Source: Globodera rostochiensis
Taxonomy: Eukaryota > Nematoda > Chromadorea > Rhabditida > Heteroderidae
Direction: 5' to 3'
DNA length: 64,000 bases
Assembly (NCBI GenBank): GCA_018350325.1
Contig: JAEVLN010000024.1
Span: 527,248 to 591,247 of the forward strand
In this document: positions 1 to 9,393 of the stretch, piece after piece
Layout of the letters: every line of letters begins with the position of its first letter
Position numbering within the stretch: position 1 is the first letter of the stretch
Translations under genes and position numbers: made by a program
Notes under the pieces: generated by a model
What the model saw: only the letters and a program-made list of their open reading frames with translations
What the model was told of the DNA's origin: nothing
Databases searched by the model: none

Positions 1-368
1 GACAGCAAACCATGCTAAAATTTGTTTGCCGAGCGTCGAGCTGCACTTTAAAACAACAATAACTTATTGATACAAATAAAATTGTGTTATTTTATTTTTG
101 AATTTCAAGATTATTTAAAAAAGTGCTGATTCTGATCACATTTTTGCTTTAAATTATTCAATAATAACAATGTCTTAATTGGTTATAAAATTTTATTATC
201 ATATTATGCATATTTTGAAGTTTTTGTCTAACACAATTAAATATGTTGAGCATTTGAAATAATTCTCATTTCCATTGCTCAAACTAAGTATTTTTATGTA
301 TACAATGTTTTATTAATTTTTAAATTTTGAGTATTTAAACTCATTTTAAATTAGAGGTCCTAAAAATT
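1..368. other. AT-rich DNA with one small G+C islet
   Basis: Mostly A+T with no long frame. The first 50 bases form a G+C islet that is open on both strands. On the - strand it is preceded by a possible acceptor (GTGCAG), so it may be a piece of an exon cut by the window edge. Nothing is recognisable. Confidence 0.3.
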
Positions 369-557
369 ATGGACTCTTTATCCCAGTATGAAAAGCCCTG
401 TCAATCGCCTTGGGTCGAAAGATTATTTAAAAATTTATTAAATATTCCTTTCGGCTCATGTATAAAATATATGCGGTATTAAAGCGTTTTCTTAAAATAC
501 AGGTTCGACTGTCGGCCAACACTGTTGGGGATACTCTTCGCATTTCCTTTATTATTT
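369..557 (+). CDS. Exon-like islets: 37-codon ORF and following islet
   Basis: An ATG at 369 opens a 37-codon frame (beginning MDSLSQYEKPCQSPW) ending in TAA at 480-482. Only its first 45 bases have non-AT composition. A second islet at 503-557 follows a good acceptor (AAAATACAG) and reads VRLSANTVGDTLRISF before a stop. If GTCGAA at 414 is a donor, the two islets join in phase across an 89-base intron. I do not recognise the product, and the composition alone would allow chance. The - strand is also partly open here. Confidence 0.2.
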
Positions 558-630
558 AATTTTCTTTTTTATGGGCAATGGGTTTGTTTAATAGTTTAAA
601 TAATTCTATTATTATGCAAAAAAATCTTTA

Positions 631-766
631 GCGTATATAGCATTTTGAAAATTTTTACAAATTTTAAACAATAAATTGTAAATGTGTGGTTGTTTAATAA
701 TTTAAATAATTTTAATTTTATCGCAAATCCTGTTGGCAAGATTTCTTGTTTGTAAGCTTTTTTGGA
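631..766 (-). repeat. Inverted copy of the 4.18-4.31 kb segment
   Basis: Read on the - strand, this segment runs parallel to 4181-4315: a start near AAAGCTTACAAACAAGAAAT, then TTTGCGATAAAATTAAAA, then ACATTTACAATTTATTGTTT, then CAAAATGC. A third, direct copy is at about 26576-26680. So the left edge of the window contains repeat matter in the opposite orientation to the rest, which fits its opposite strand composition. Confidence 0.75.
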
Positions 767-829
767 GTAGTATATTTTATTGTGTGTTTTTTAAATCTTC
801 ACATAAATATGAATGCCAAATTAAATAGT

Positions 830-1290
830 GTTGGAAGGTGAACGCACAATTGCCGCCTATCCATAGTTCTCGGCACCATTTAGCATTTTATTTTTATCAT
901 ATGAATTTTATTTTATTATTAATAACGATTTAATTTTTTACAATAGCGTTGCTATATTTTACCACTTTATTAATTTAAAAACTGAAGATTCATTAGTGTC
1001 CTTTATTAATTGCTAATAGTGAAAGAAACTGTTTTTTAAATAATCTACATTTTAATATTAAAATTACAGGGTCGCCATTTTGTGTGGGGCCAAATATGGC
1101 TAGAAAAATAAATGAAATATTCATTAGAAATAAAAATTTGGACTAAAAACATAGAGACATAAATGAAATTCAAATTTAAAAGAAGTTTCTTGTTTAATTT
1201 AAAATGCTATTCCCCATGCCACCTCCACTGTAGGAGTCGAAAACGAGCCAAACCATTGAACCCTCGATTCTATATTAACATAAATATTTT
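830..1290 (+). other. Three weak exon-like islets
   Basis: Islets lie at about 830-890, 1071-1108 and 1205-1285. The second follows an acceptor-like TTAAAATTACAG and stays open for 13 codons (GRHFVWGQIWLEK) to a stop. The third can be read in two frames after or around CCACTGTAG. None is recognisable, and the sequence between them is plain A+T. Confidence 0.15.
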
Positions 1291-1599
1291 TTTTAAAAAA
1301 ATCAAAGTTTAAGTTGAATAAAAATCTTCCACATTATTACCAAACATCTAATACCCTGGCGATTGGAATAAAAAGTAAAAACAATATAAGTTATTCACTA
1401 TCCTTACAATTTTTAACAAAAAATTTCGTAAAATTTATAACAGCTTTAACGTGTAACAAATCTATCTTTCATTTTCCTCTTTTTTTGCAATTTTTTACAT
1501 ATTTATTGTACCGCTGACAACTCTCACCCCCAAAAGTGAATAAAATTCTCAAAAATCTTGTATTTTTGAAAATGTCTTAACTTTAAAAAATTGTAACAA

Positions 1600-1690
1600 A
1601 TTTCTCGCCGGCGCCGTCGGCTCTTTCATACCCCACTATGGGTCAAGCCCAGCAGCAGGCGATACCAAAATTTGGTGAAATTTAGAGAAT
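1600..1690 (+). other. G+C islet, possible exon fragment
   Basis: A GC-rich island reads FSPAPSALSYPTMGQAQQQA in one + frame, ending in TAG near 1685. It is low-complexity (Pro, Ala, Gln) and has no clear splice sites, so it may be a gene remnant or part of the adjoining simple-word element. Confidence 0.15.
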
Positions 1691-1721
1691 TCTGAAAAAT
1701 AAAATTTATATTTTCATCAAA

Positions 1722-1858
1722 AATCTCGATCTCGACTGCTCCAGCTCGAGATTTTCGAGATTGGAGATTTTTCCCGAATCTCGACCCGAAATCTCGCTCG
1801 ATAAAATGAACTTCATGAGATTTTTCAAGAATCTCATCTCGAGAAGCTCAAGTCCGGC
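1722..1858. repeat. Simple-word element built from CTCGAG/GAGATT words
   Basis: The block is made of shuffled short words (TCTCGA, CTCGAG, GAGATTT, AATCTCG) in both orientations, so it is strongly self-complementary. It resembles other blocks in this window in architecture though not in word: GAACAG at 8.03 kb, TCGAAA at 9.05 kb and GGTTCGG at 37.1 and 62.5 kb. The right limit is near AAGTCCGGCTT. No target duplication was found. Confidence 0.6.
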
Positions 1859-2690
1859 TTTATTTTGAATTATGTTTATTAAATTTGTTCATTTTCTTCA
1901 GCTAAAGCAAAGAACAAATGCCGCTGTAATTTCAATAGTTCCAATAAAAATTTAAAATTTCCAGAAAAACAAAATTTGTTATTTTAACAATAAATTTTAA
2001 AATATAAATAATAATTTCTCAAATTTAGTTTAAAAGAAGTGCAAAATGAATGCAATAATAAAATTCAATTTATCAAGAATCAATTATGATATTCACTAAA
2101 CAAATAAATAATCACTTTGTATATATAAAGTGATAACTTAATTTTGTGATTTTTAAGAAAAAACTGACAACGTTTTCTCCCACATTGGTCACATTTAAAA
2201 GGTTGATTTATATTTTGATAAAAGCTTTTCAGTTAAAAATAAATGTGAAAATATCGGAGCATAACCGTTAAAAACAAAATAAAAAGACATTTATGGTATA
2301 TCACAATAAATAAGAAATAATTATTGTTCTTTATATTGTTATCGTTGTATTAAAATTGACGTTGCATTATAAAATCCGCATTAGTTTAATTTTGTTTTTA
2401 TAATAGCATTTTTTATCAAATTTTTGTTGTTTGTATTTTTATTTAAGCGATTTAAATAATGTAAAAATAGGAAATATAATGCCAAAACTCTATTAAACTT
2501 TTTAAATGCATGGTATTCGGTAATTTAAATAATATTTTTACAAACTTATTCTATCCAAATATTCAATAAAATTAATAAAACATTAATAATTCAAAATATA
2601 ATCACTTAATGAAACTAGAAACACCTATTTGCTTAATGAATCATGACACTTAACATAAAAACCAAGTGCATAACAATCTGTTTTTTGATT
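1859..2690. other. Gene-less A+T-rich DNA
   Basis: Homopolymer-rich A+T sequence with no islet, no long frame and no repeat that I could match elsewhere in the window. Confidence 0.5.
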
Positions 2691-2692
2691 TG

Positions 2693-2986
2693 TTAAAAAT
2701 TAAAACGAGTTGTACCACTACTCGCAAGACATGGAGCAGCAATTGCTCGCCTGCCCCAGTTTGTTTCAACAGCTATCCTCAGATACCAAAAAATGTTTTT
2801 GGAATATACAACCGCTATTCGCACGACTAAGCTCTTCTTACAGTTGGAGCGCTTTCTCTTGATGTCTACATCTTTAAATACCAAATTCAAAGTTAAAAAT
2901 AGATTTTTAAAACTAAATGATAACACCATTTTAAATTTTATTTTGAAAAAAAACTATCAAATAAAGCGAAACATAAAAAACTAAAT
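2693..2986 (+). CDS. Open frame of about 96 codons, possible exon
   Basis: A + frame runs about 96 codons without a stop, which is unusual at this base composition. Its G+C-rich part (2700-2880) starts RVVPLLARHGAAIARLPQFV; the rest is Lys/Asn/Leu-rich, as expected from translated A+T. A second + frame reads DMEQQLLACPSLFQQLSSD over the same islet with better codon third positions, and the - strand is open for 78 codons. One of these is probably an exon or exon remnant, but I cannot say which. No family is recognised and no clean acceptor is seen. Confidence 0.25.
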
Positions 2987-3069
2987 ACAGTTTTACCAAA
3001 ATTACAATCTTTATCTTTACAAAATGATAACATTTATATTAAAAAAATTACGATGCGCTCCGGTCGGCA

Positions 3070-3189
3070 ATGGCATTTGCTTTCAACCAAAATGCGTACG
3101 GCAAGCTGATGGGGGAGGAACTGGACACTGACGAGGAAAACGAATTAGCTGAAGTGAAGCCAGGCCCCCTGAAACCGAGCGGGCCATAA
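3070..3189 (+). CDS. Small ORF of 39 codons, acidic then proline-rich
   Basis: From ATG at 3070 to TAA at 3187-3189 the frame encodes 39 residues: MAFAFNQNAYGKLM, then an acidic stretch (GEELDTDEENELAEV), then KPGPLKPSGP. It extends upstream to 3052 without a stop. The codons use G or C at most third positions, unlike the surroundings, while the antisense frames are serine-rich, so the + strand is favoured. It could be the last exon of a larger gene, but no AG lies at the islet's left edge. Not recognised. Confidence 0.35.
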   Translation: MAFAFNQNAYGKLMGEELDTDEENELAEVKPGPLKPSGP

Positions 3190-3784
3190 CCGAGTAAAAT
3201 GTAACTAAAGAAATGAAGATGAACATGGCTGGGAAAAGGGCATTGAAAACTGAAAATAAGTTTTCTTATTAAGTAGAGGGGCGATTAAATATAGTTTACA
3301 ATAATTAGTTGGATTTTTTAAAAAATTGTTACTTCCAACAATTATTCATTATGAATTTAACAATGAACAGAACACATATCATTTGCCCTCCACTTCACAT
3401 ACCCCCCTCCCCCCATTTGAATGTGTTTATTTCAGGTAATTGAACAAAATTTTCCCAAAAAAAAAGAAAAGACTACAATTTTGCTATTTTTATTTAATTT
3501 AATGCTTTATATTAATATAAAATAGTAGGCGTTTTATGCCAAATGTACTAATGTTCATCGAAAGCGTTCGAGAATGAATTGCTTTATAAGCCGAGGTTCA
3601 ACGTCAAATTAAAAAATAATAATTTTAAAAAAAATTAATTTCTAAAATATTCATTTAATTAAAAAAACAAATTAAATTTTTAAATAGATGAAACTATAAA
3701 CATACAGAAACTTTAATATGAAATTGGATTATTTTTAATCTTGAGACAAATATGATTTCATAAATATGTGTATTTTAGATAAAT
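3190..3784. other. Gene-less A+T-rich DNA
   Basis: A+T-rich with a short pyrimidine run (CCCCCCTCCCCCC-like, about 3404-3414). No frame or repeat of note. A short phrase near 3592 (GAGGTTCAACGTCAA) recurs in similar form near 15744. Confidence 0.4.
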
Positions 3785-3990
3785 TTATTATGCTTAATAT
3801 TAAAATTTATTTGAGCGATTTTTAATTTAATTATGATGTGTGGGCATATATATCAAATCTTTAAACAAATTTTAATGATGATTTTTTATTATACTTAATA
3901 TTAAAATTTATTTGAGCGATTTTTAATTTAATTATGATGTGTGGAAAAAAGCATATATATCAAACCTTTAAACAAATTTTAATGATGAAT
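3785..3990. repeat. Tandem duplication of a 101-base A+T-rich unit
   Basis: CTTAATATTAAAATTTATTT occurs at 3793 and again at 3894, and the two units continue in parallel through GAGCGATTTTTAATTTAATT and AACAAATTTTAATGATGA. The second unit carries a small insertion (AAAAAA) before GCATATATATC. Confidence 0.85.
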
Positions 3991-4084
3991 TATTTAAAAT
4001 TAATTCTTCAACACAAATGATAAACTACCAAATATTAATTATATTTTACAATAAAAACTAAAAAAAAGAATAATATTTTAAATC

Positions 4085-4380
4085 ATTAAAATGAGTCCAG
4101 ACACGACAAATCGCGACCCTGGTAGGGATGCAACGCGTTGTAATTTTAATATTAAAAAGTAAATTATTTAACAAACATCCTCCAAAGCTTACAAACAAGA
4201 AATTTTGCGAATAATAATTAAAATTTGCGATAAAATTAAAATAATTTAATTATTAAACAAACACATATTTACAATTTATTGTTTAAATTTCAAAATGCAT
4301 GTAAACGCTATCATATCAATTTTATACATGACCTCATGCTATGATTATGACGGAATCTGATTCAACACGGAAGAATGGTA
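4085..4380. repeat. Dispersed segment with copy at 26.5-26.86 kb
   Basis: Three successive parts (GACACGACAAAT, then TTTGCGATAAAATTAAAATA, then CATGCTxTGATxATGACGxAATCT) occur in the same order here and at 26530-26860, with many small indels. The last islet is open in a + frame (FNTEEWYYEEPDCANPYIYV) in this copy only; the other copy is frameshifted. The first part has a tRNA-like look (GTATAGTGGTTAAG in the second copy) but no proper B box. Confidence 0.7.
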
Positions 4381-6560
4381 TTATGAAGAACCAGACTGTG
4401 CGAATCCGTACATTTATGTGTGCATTAAATTAAATATTTTTAAAAACGAATAAACTCGAAGGTAACGCGTTTATTCGTCAAAATGGCATTGAACTAAAAT
4501 TTTTTTAACTTTATGAGTAAACAAACTACCCATTAGAAATCATAAACTGCGGCACCTACATAGAAATAAGCTTTAAATGACGATAAATTTGTAATATATC
4601 AATAAAATAAAAGATAAGTAGATTTAAAATTACTATCAATCGGAGAGGTACAAAAGCTTAAAAATGTAATTAATAAATAAAAAAATATAATAAAAACTTT
4701 AAAATAATTAAGCTTCAAACAGCTCAGAATGTTTCTCGGAAAACTTTATTTCCTCACTTAACAAAATCAAAGCAAAAAAAACTGCCACTTCATTCACTTG
4801 AGTTCACTGTGAATTCACTTGAGTTCACTTGAACTCAGCTCTCCCGGAAACTGTTCGGCATTTTAACAAAAATAAGATAATATTTTCAGTTTGGAAAAAT
4901 ATTTAAATAAACTGTGAATAAAAATGTCAAACTTCAAAAATATTTGCTTTAAAACAAAATTATAATGTAATAATCCACAATAAAAACTCTTAATAATTTC
5001 CTTTACAACTCGATGTGGAGTTATGTTTCAATTATTTGCGCACTTGATTATGAGACGTTACATAGCGTACCCCATTATCTCCACACGACATGAAACCACA
5101 TAATATTACCATTCGTAACAATGTGAAAATTATCGACAATATTTTTTATCATAAATAAAAACAATAAACCACTGAACATTATTTATATGCAATATGATTT
5201 AAAATTTTATATTTGCAATATGGTGTGTTTGGACATATCGAATACAGGTTGTTTCTTTAACGAATAAATATTAATAAAATTTAAATTCTATTCTATATAT
5301 TCAAATTGTTTAACACCAAAAATTAAAGTTTCATTTGAACTGAGGTGAAAATTTGACATATTGGATTTATCCAAAAATAAAACTTCTGTAAAGTAAAAAA
5401 CTTAAAAATTAAAATTAATAAATATTATAATATTTTAATCAGAATTCATAAAAACAATTAGGTCTTAATTTAAATAGCTATTAAATATAAATAAAGCAAA
5501 TTGTGTTGCCTTGATATCTAAATAAACAAATTAATGAAAACAAAAACAAACAAAGGTAAAGTATAATTCAACCTTTCAAACAACATCTGAAACTCATTCA
5601 ACCGTCAATAATGCCCCAAGTTAGGCCTCCAGACACGGCTTATGTGAAATTTTAATAAGATTACCCATATTTAATGTGGTTTACATTTTAAAAAGTTAAG
5701 AATGAATTAAAAGCAGATTCGTTTGAATAAAACAAAATAAATAAGTAAATCTATAATTAAAAAACCCAAAATTGAAGACGACAACAACTACATATAGGGA
5801 TGCAAGAGAAGTTTCAGCATAATAAATAAATAAAATTAAAAACCTGTCTCGCTGCGATCTCCAGCTCGCAATTGGTATTGTTGTACCCTACCCAAACGCG
5901 TGCGAGCTTCATGGGTATGTGATGTCAAAAATAAAGTATTAAGGATTCAATAACACCAATATTATAACTTAAATAATTCAAAGTAATTTGCCAAAGTTAA
6001 AAAATTACATAAAATATATATGAGTATTAAGCAATAAATAACTAATTAAAGATAAATCTAAAAATAAGGTTGAATGAAATATATATATTAGAACAACGTT
6101 GTAAATTATATTTTAAATACGCAAAAATAAAAATTTGTTTCAACAGCAAATAAATAAAATATGTGAAAAAATCCTCACCTTTTTGTTTACAATGAATATT
6201 ATATGTAATAAAATTGATAAACAAAATATTAAATTCAATAATAAAAATTTTATGAAAACCGATATAAATTGTACAAAACATCAGAAAATTTGAAGTGGCA
6301 GGTTTTGGAACAACAAAGGCTTTGCATGGATCGCGGTATTTATATTTAAACCAACATATCTTCTACTCATTACCATTTCGAAGAAAACATTTAAAATTGA
6401 CAATAATATTTAAACATATACTTACAAGAGTAAACGGATAAAATCGATTAAACCTACAAATTATTAACAAAAAAAAATATAATTCTAAAATTATTTTAAA
6501 TAATTAGTGCTGGACGCTCGTTCCACAATTTGTATATTAATTTAGTAAATTATTATTCAG
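4381..6560. other. Gene-less A-rich DNA
   Basis: The + strand is clearly A-rich. Small G+C islets (about 4790-4860 with repeats of TTCACTTGAGTTCACT, 5030-5110, 5590-5645, 5840-5910) have no sustained frame. I recognise nothing in it. Confidence 0.4.
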
Positions 6561-7235
6561 AATATAATTTATAGTTTTATTCCAATGTAGCAAGTCAATA
6601 AAAAAGCTATTAGACCAACATTAATGCAGAAAGAGGCTTTTGGACAAGGTGTGACGTTGGCCGGACAGCACCCTCATTGTTGATCATGTTGCTTTTATTT
6701 TTACTAGAATGTAAAAAACATAACCTTAATTATCGAATTTATTATCTTTAATTTGCAAAGATTTAAAAGCCGAAAAATGATCTGTTTATTTACAAACTAT
6801 TGTATAAAATATACCGACAAACAAATTTTTATGATTGCGCAAGAGACGGATTACCGTTTGATATTAATACAAATAAAGGTTTATGTCATTGACAGCACAC
6901 CCACAAAAGCTACCAAGCGTTACGACAGGATCTAGACAAACGATAAATTTTCAAAAATACTTAAATAATAATAACCAATATATATTCATTATCGGATAAA
7001 TCAAGAATTCTTAAATGACTAATATAAAAATAGATAATATAACAAATGAAACGACACATTATTAAAATGCATGTTTCAAACTTGTCTGACAAATGAGACA
7101 CCTTAAAAGCAAATAAAAATAAAAATAGACAAAAATAATTTATGAAGCCGATTCAACTTCATTACCGTGCTTAAAAGGTTATTAAAATAAAATTGTAAAA
7201 ATCCGAATAAATCTCAAAAATCCTATTAAGGAGAT
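6561..7235. repeat. Dispersed segment with shortened copy at 27.3-27.87 kb
   Basis: The blocks 6561-6856 (CAATGTAGCAAGTCAATAAA, GTGTGACGTTGG, GCGCAAGAGACGGATTACCG), 6948-6996 and 7141-7235 (GAAGCCGATTCAACTTCATT) recur in the same order at 27299-27872, with the intervening A+T removed. The islet at 6625-6690 differs between copies by single-base indels, so it is not under coding constraint in at least one copy. Confidence 0.8.
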
Positions 7236-8019
7236 CTAAAATATTTTATCAGAATAAAAAATACTCTGTCAATAAAAAATATATAAACTGAAAAATTTCA
7301 CCGTTGTACGACAAATTTTAAAAATAAAAATATACCAATTAATGTAAGTAAAATACTGAAATAATTTCAAATGATAATAACTAATGTTTCAAGCCTTTAA
7401 AAATAAAAATCAAATTAACAAATAAAATATAATTTTTTTTAAAAGCGCAAAATCTTGGAAAAATATTTGAAAAAGTTTAAAACCATGTCAACGAAAACCA
7501 AAAATTTGGAATTCGGGAACACGAGACCAAATCTTAAACCCACTTTGGCGACAAAGCCATTGGACTGATTTACCATTTATACCAATTTATCGTCAATCGC
7601 TTCCTAGACCTATTACATTAAGATTTACTTTATAAATTCAAACATTTGCCAACAAAACTTTATTAATAATAAATATGCAGACTGTATAATGATATTTCCT
7701 TTACAACAAACATAAGAGGCGAGAAAATAAATCTGGAAATAAAGATAAATTAAATGTTGAATTGAGCTAAAATTATAAGCAAAACTAATTGAAAATATTT
7801 TATAAATTATCCTTCTAGTTCTAACATTGAAATTGCACAGCCAGCACAGAATACAGATAAATCGAATCAATGCCTTTAATGCAATAAAATTTCTAAGAAA
7901 TGTTATAGTTGAGATTTAATTTTTCAATGGCTGATTGAGCACAATGAGTCCTAATCAAACGATAATAAATAAATTAAATTTAAAAGAATAAATTAAATAG
8001 AAAATACCCTTGTTTTCCT
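7236..8019 (+). other. A-rich DNA with one 27-codon islet
   Basis: Only one island stands out: 7484-7567 opens with ATG and reads MSTKTKNLEFGNTRPNLKPT and on to a TGA. The - strand is open over the same bases. No splice signals and no recognisable family. Confidence 0.2.
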
Positions 8020-8131
8020 GTTCCAAGCTTGGCCTGTTCTGTTCTAAGATTTCAGAACAGCACAGGAACAGGAACAGGTTCAAATCCTTGGAACAGGAAC
8101 AGCACATGAACAGAACAGGCCAAGCTAGAAC
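8020..8131. mobile_element. Short hairpin element with 19-base perfect inverted ends
   Basis: AGCTTGGCCTGTTCTGTTC at 8026-8044 is matched exactly, inverted, at 8108-8126, and the match extends loosely outward as GTTC/GAAC. The loop contains several copies of GGAACAG. The whole unit is about 110 bases and would fold into one hairpin. It looks like a tiny non-autonomous DNA element or a fold-back repeat. No clear target duplication. Confidence 0.75.
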
Positions 8132-8232
8132 ATCGTAAAAATTGAAAAGTTGAACCTGATTGGGTAACATATTTGATAAAGGTTCAAGTTTCTCGAGTGA
8201 AAATTTTTTAAATTCTTTTTATTTTTTCCTTG

Positions 8233-8302
8233 CTGGCGTAATGGTGTCTGATGTGGAGTGCCTGGGTTGCGGGTCAAACCCCGACTGTGTAAATGTTTTT
8301 TT
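8233..8302 (+). ncRNA. tRNA-like or SINE-like RNA polymerase III unit (weak)
   Basis: TGGCGTAATGG (8234-8244) fits the A-box pattern, GGTCAAACC (8272-8280) fits the B box in eight of nine positions, and a T7 run follows at 8296-8302. The spacing is that of a tRNA. The acceptor stem does not pair convincingly, so a genuine tRNA is unlikely; a tRNA-derived SINE head is possible. Confidence 0.25.
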
Positions 8303-9033
8303 CCTTTTTTAATGAACTTTGTTGGGAAAGGAAACAATTTCTAAAAAAATATTTTTATTTTTTTTTTGAAGGAATTTTTAATGAAATCTGAGAAAAACAC
8401 CATAGGGTGACCCTTTTGTTTTGTAATTTTAAAAAATCAAGACCAATTTGCATTTTCATCAAAATCTTTAAAAATCGATTAAAATTTTGGACTAAATTTC
8501 ACTCGGGAGTTTAATTTGGAACAATCTTAGAACAGTTTATCATAATATAAAAAACTATAAAATAAATAAGGCTAAAAAATTTAATTTTGTTGATCATTTT
8601 AGCTAAAAAAAGTAAAGAATCTGTTATCATAAAGGTCGAAAGTTCCTATTTCGCGTTAAAAAAAATAAAATCAATTGTTAATTTGCATGAACCAAGAAGA
8701 AAGTGGCAACAAAAAGCTATTTTTTACTAAATGGATTGGGTTAAAGCAAATGGCACCAAAAAACGTTTTCCTAACAACCGGGTTATGGCAGTGCGAAAGT
8801 ATTAAAAAGAAAAATATAAATACTGATAAAAAAAGTTTCAGCCTTAAAATTTACTGATTTTCTTAATAAAAAGTATGATATAGCATTGAAGATAAGTATA
8901 TAAATAGTAAAATTATTAATAAATAACTTTTGAACCTGAAATTGGCATAACTCACAAAAATAAGTGTAATCAAACAGTGCACATAACTAATTTGTGTATA
9001 AATGAAAACAGTTAAAAGCAATCAACTATACGC
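8303..9033. other. Gene-less A+T-rich DNA
   Basis: No convincing gene. A 60-codon + frame at 8675-8857 (starting from TTG) covers an islet near 8690-8790, but the islet is weak and has no splice support. Confidence 0.35.
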
Positions 9034-9041
9034 TCACTAAT

Positions 9042-9385
9042 CCGGGCTGTATCAAAAGTAAAAAAAAGTCGAAATCGAAACTGAAAAGTTCGAGATCGAA
9101 AGGAAAAAATTTTAGGATTTTTGTTAAGAAATTTCACCAAAATTTGCGCAAAATTGAGCATTTTCTTCGTAATTTCGGGAAAAAATTTGTTTAGATTAGC
9201 GTAGAGGATATCCGGCGGTCTTTTTTTGTGCGCATTTTTATTAAAAAATATTTGCGAACACAAAACACAGAATGAAAAGAAACCACTGAGCCATCAATTT
9301 ATCTGCCATACTCGTGTAAAAATGTTAAAATCGAAAAAAACGTCAAAAATCGAAAGTCGAAAATCAAAATATCGATACTGCACTG
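9042..9385. mobile_element. hAT-like MITE with 8-base target duplication
   Basis: The element is flanked by direct repeats TCACTAAT at 9034-9041 and 9386-9393. Its ends are imperfect inverted repeats: CCGGGCTGTATC on the left and, inverted, CAGTGCAGTATC on the right. Eight-base target duplications and CAGxG-type ends are characteristic of the hAT superfamily. The inside (344 bases) is non-coding and, near both ends, is made of repeated TCGAAA words, so both flanks can pair. Non-autonomous. Confidence 0.75.
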
Positions 9386-9393
9386 TCACTAAT

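Noticed and set aside
8072..8085. Perfect B-box-like GGTTCAAATCC
   Set aside because: It lies in the GAACAG hairpin loop and has no A box upstream; a by-product of the word repeat.
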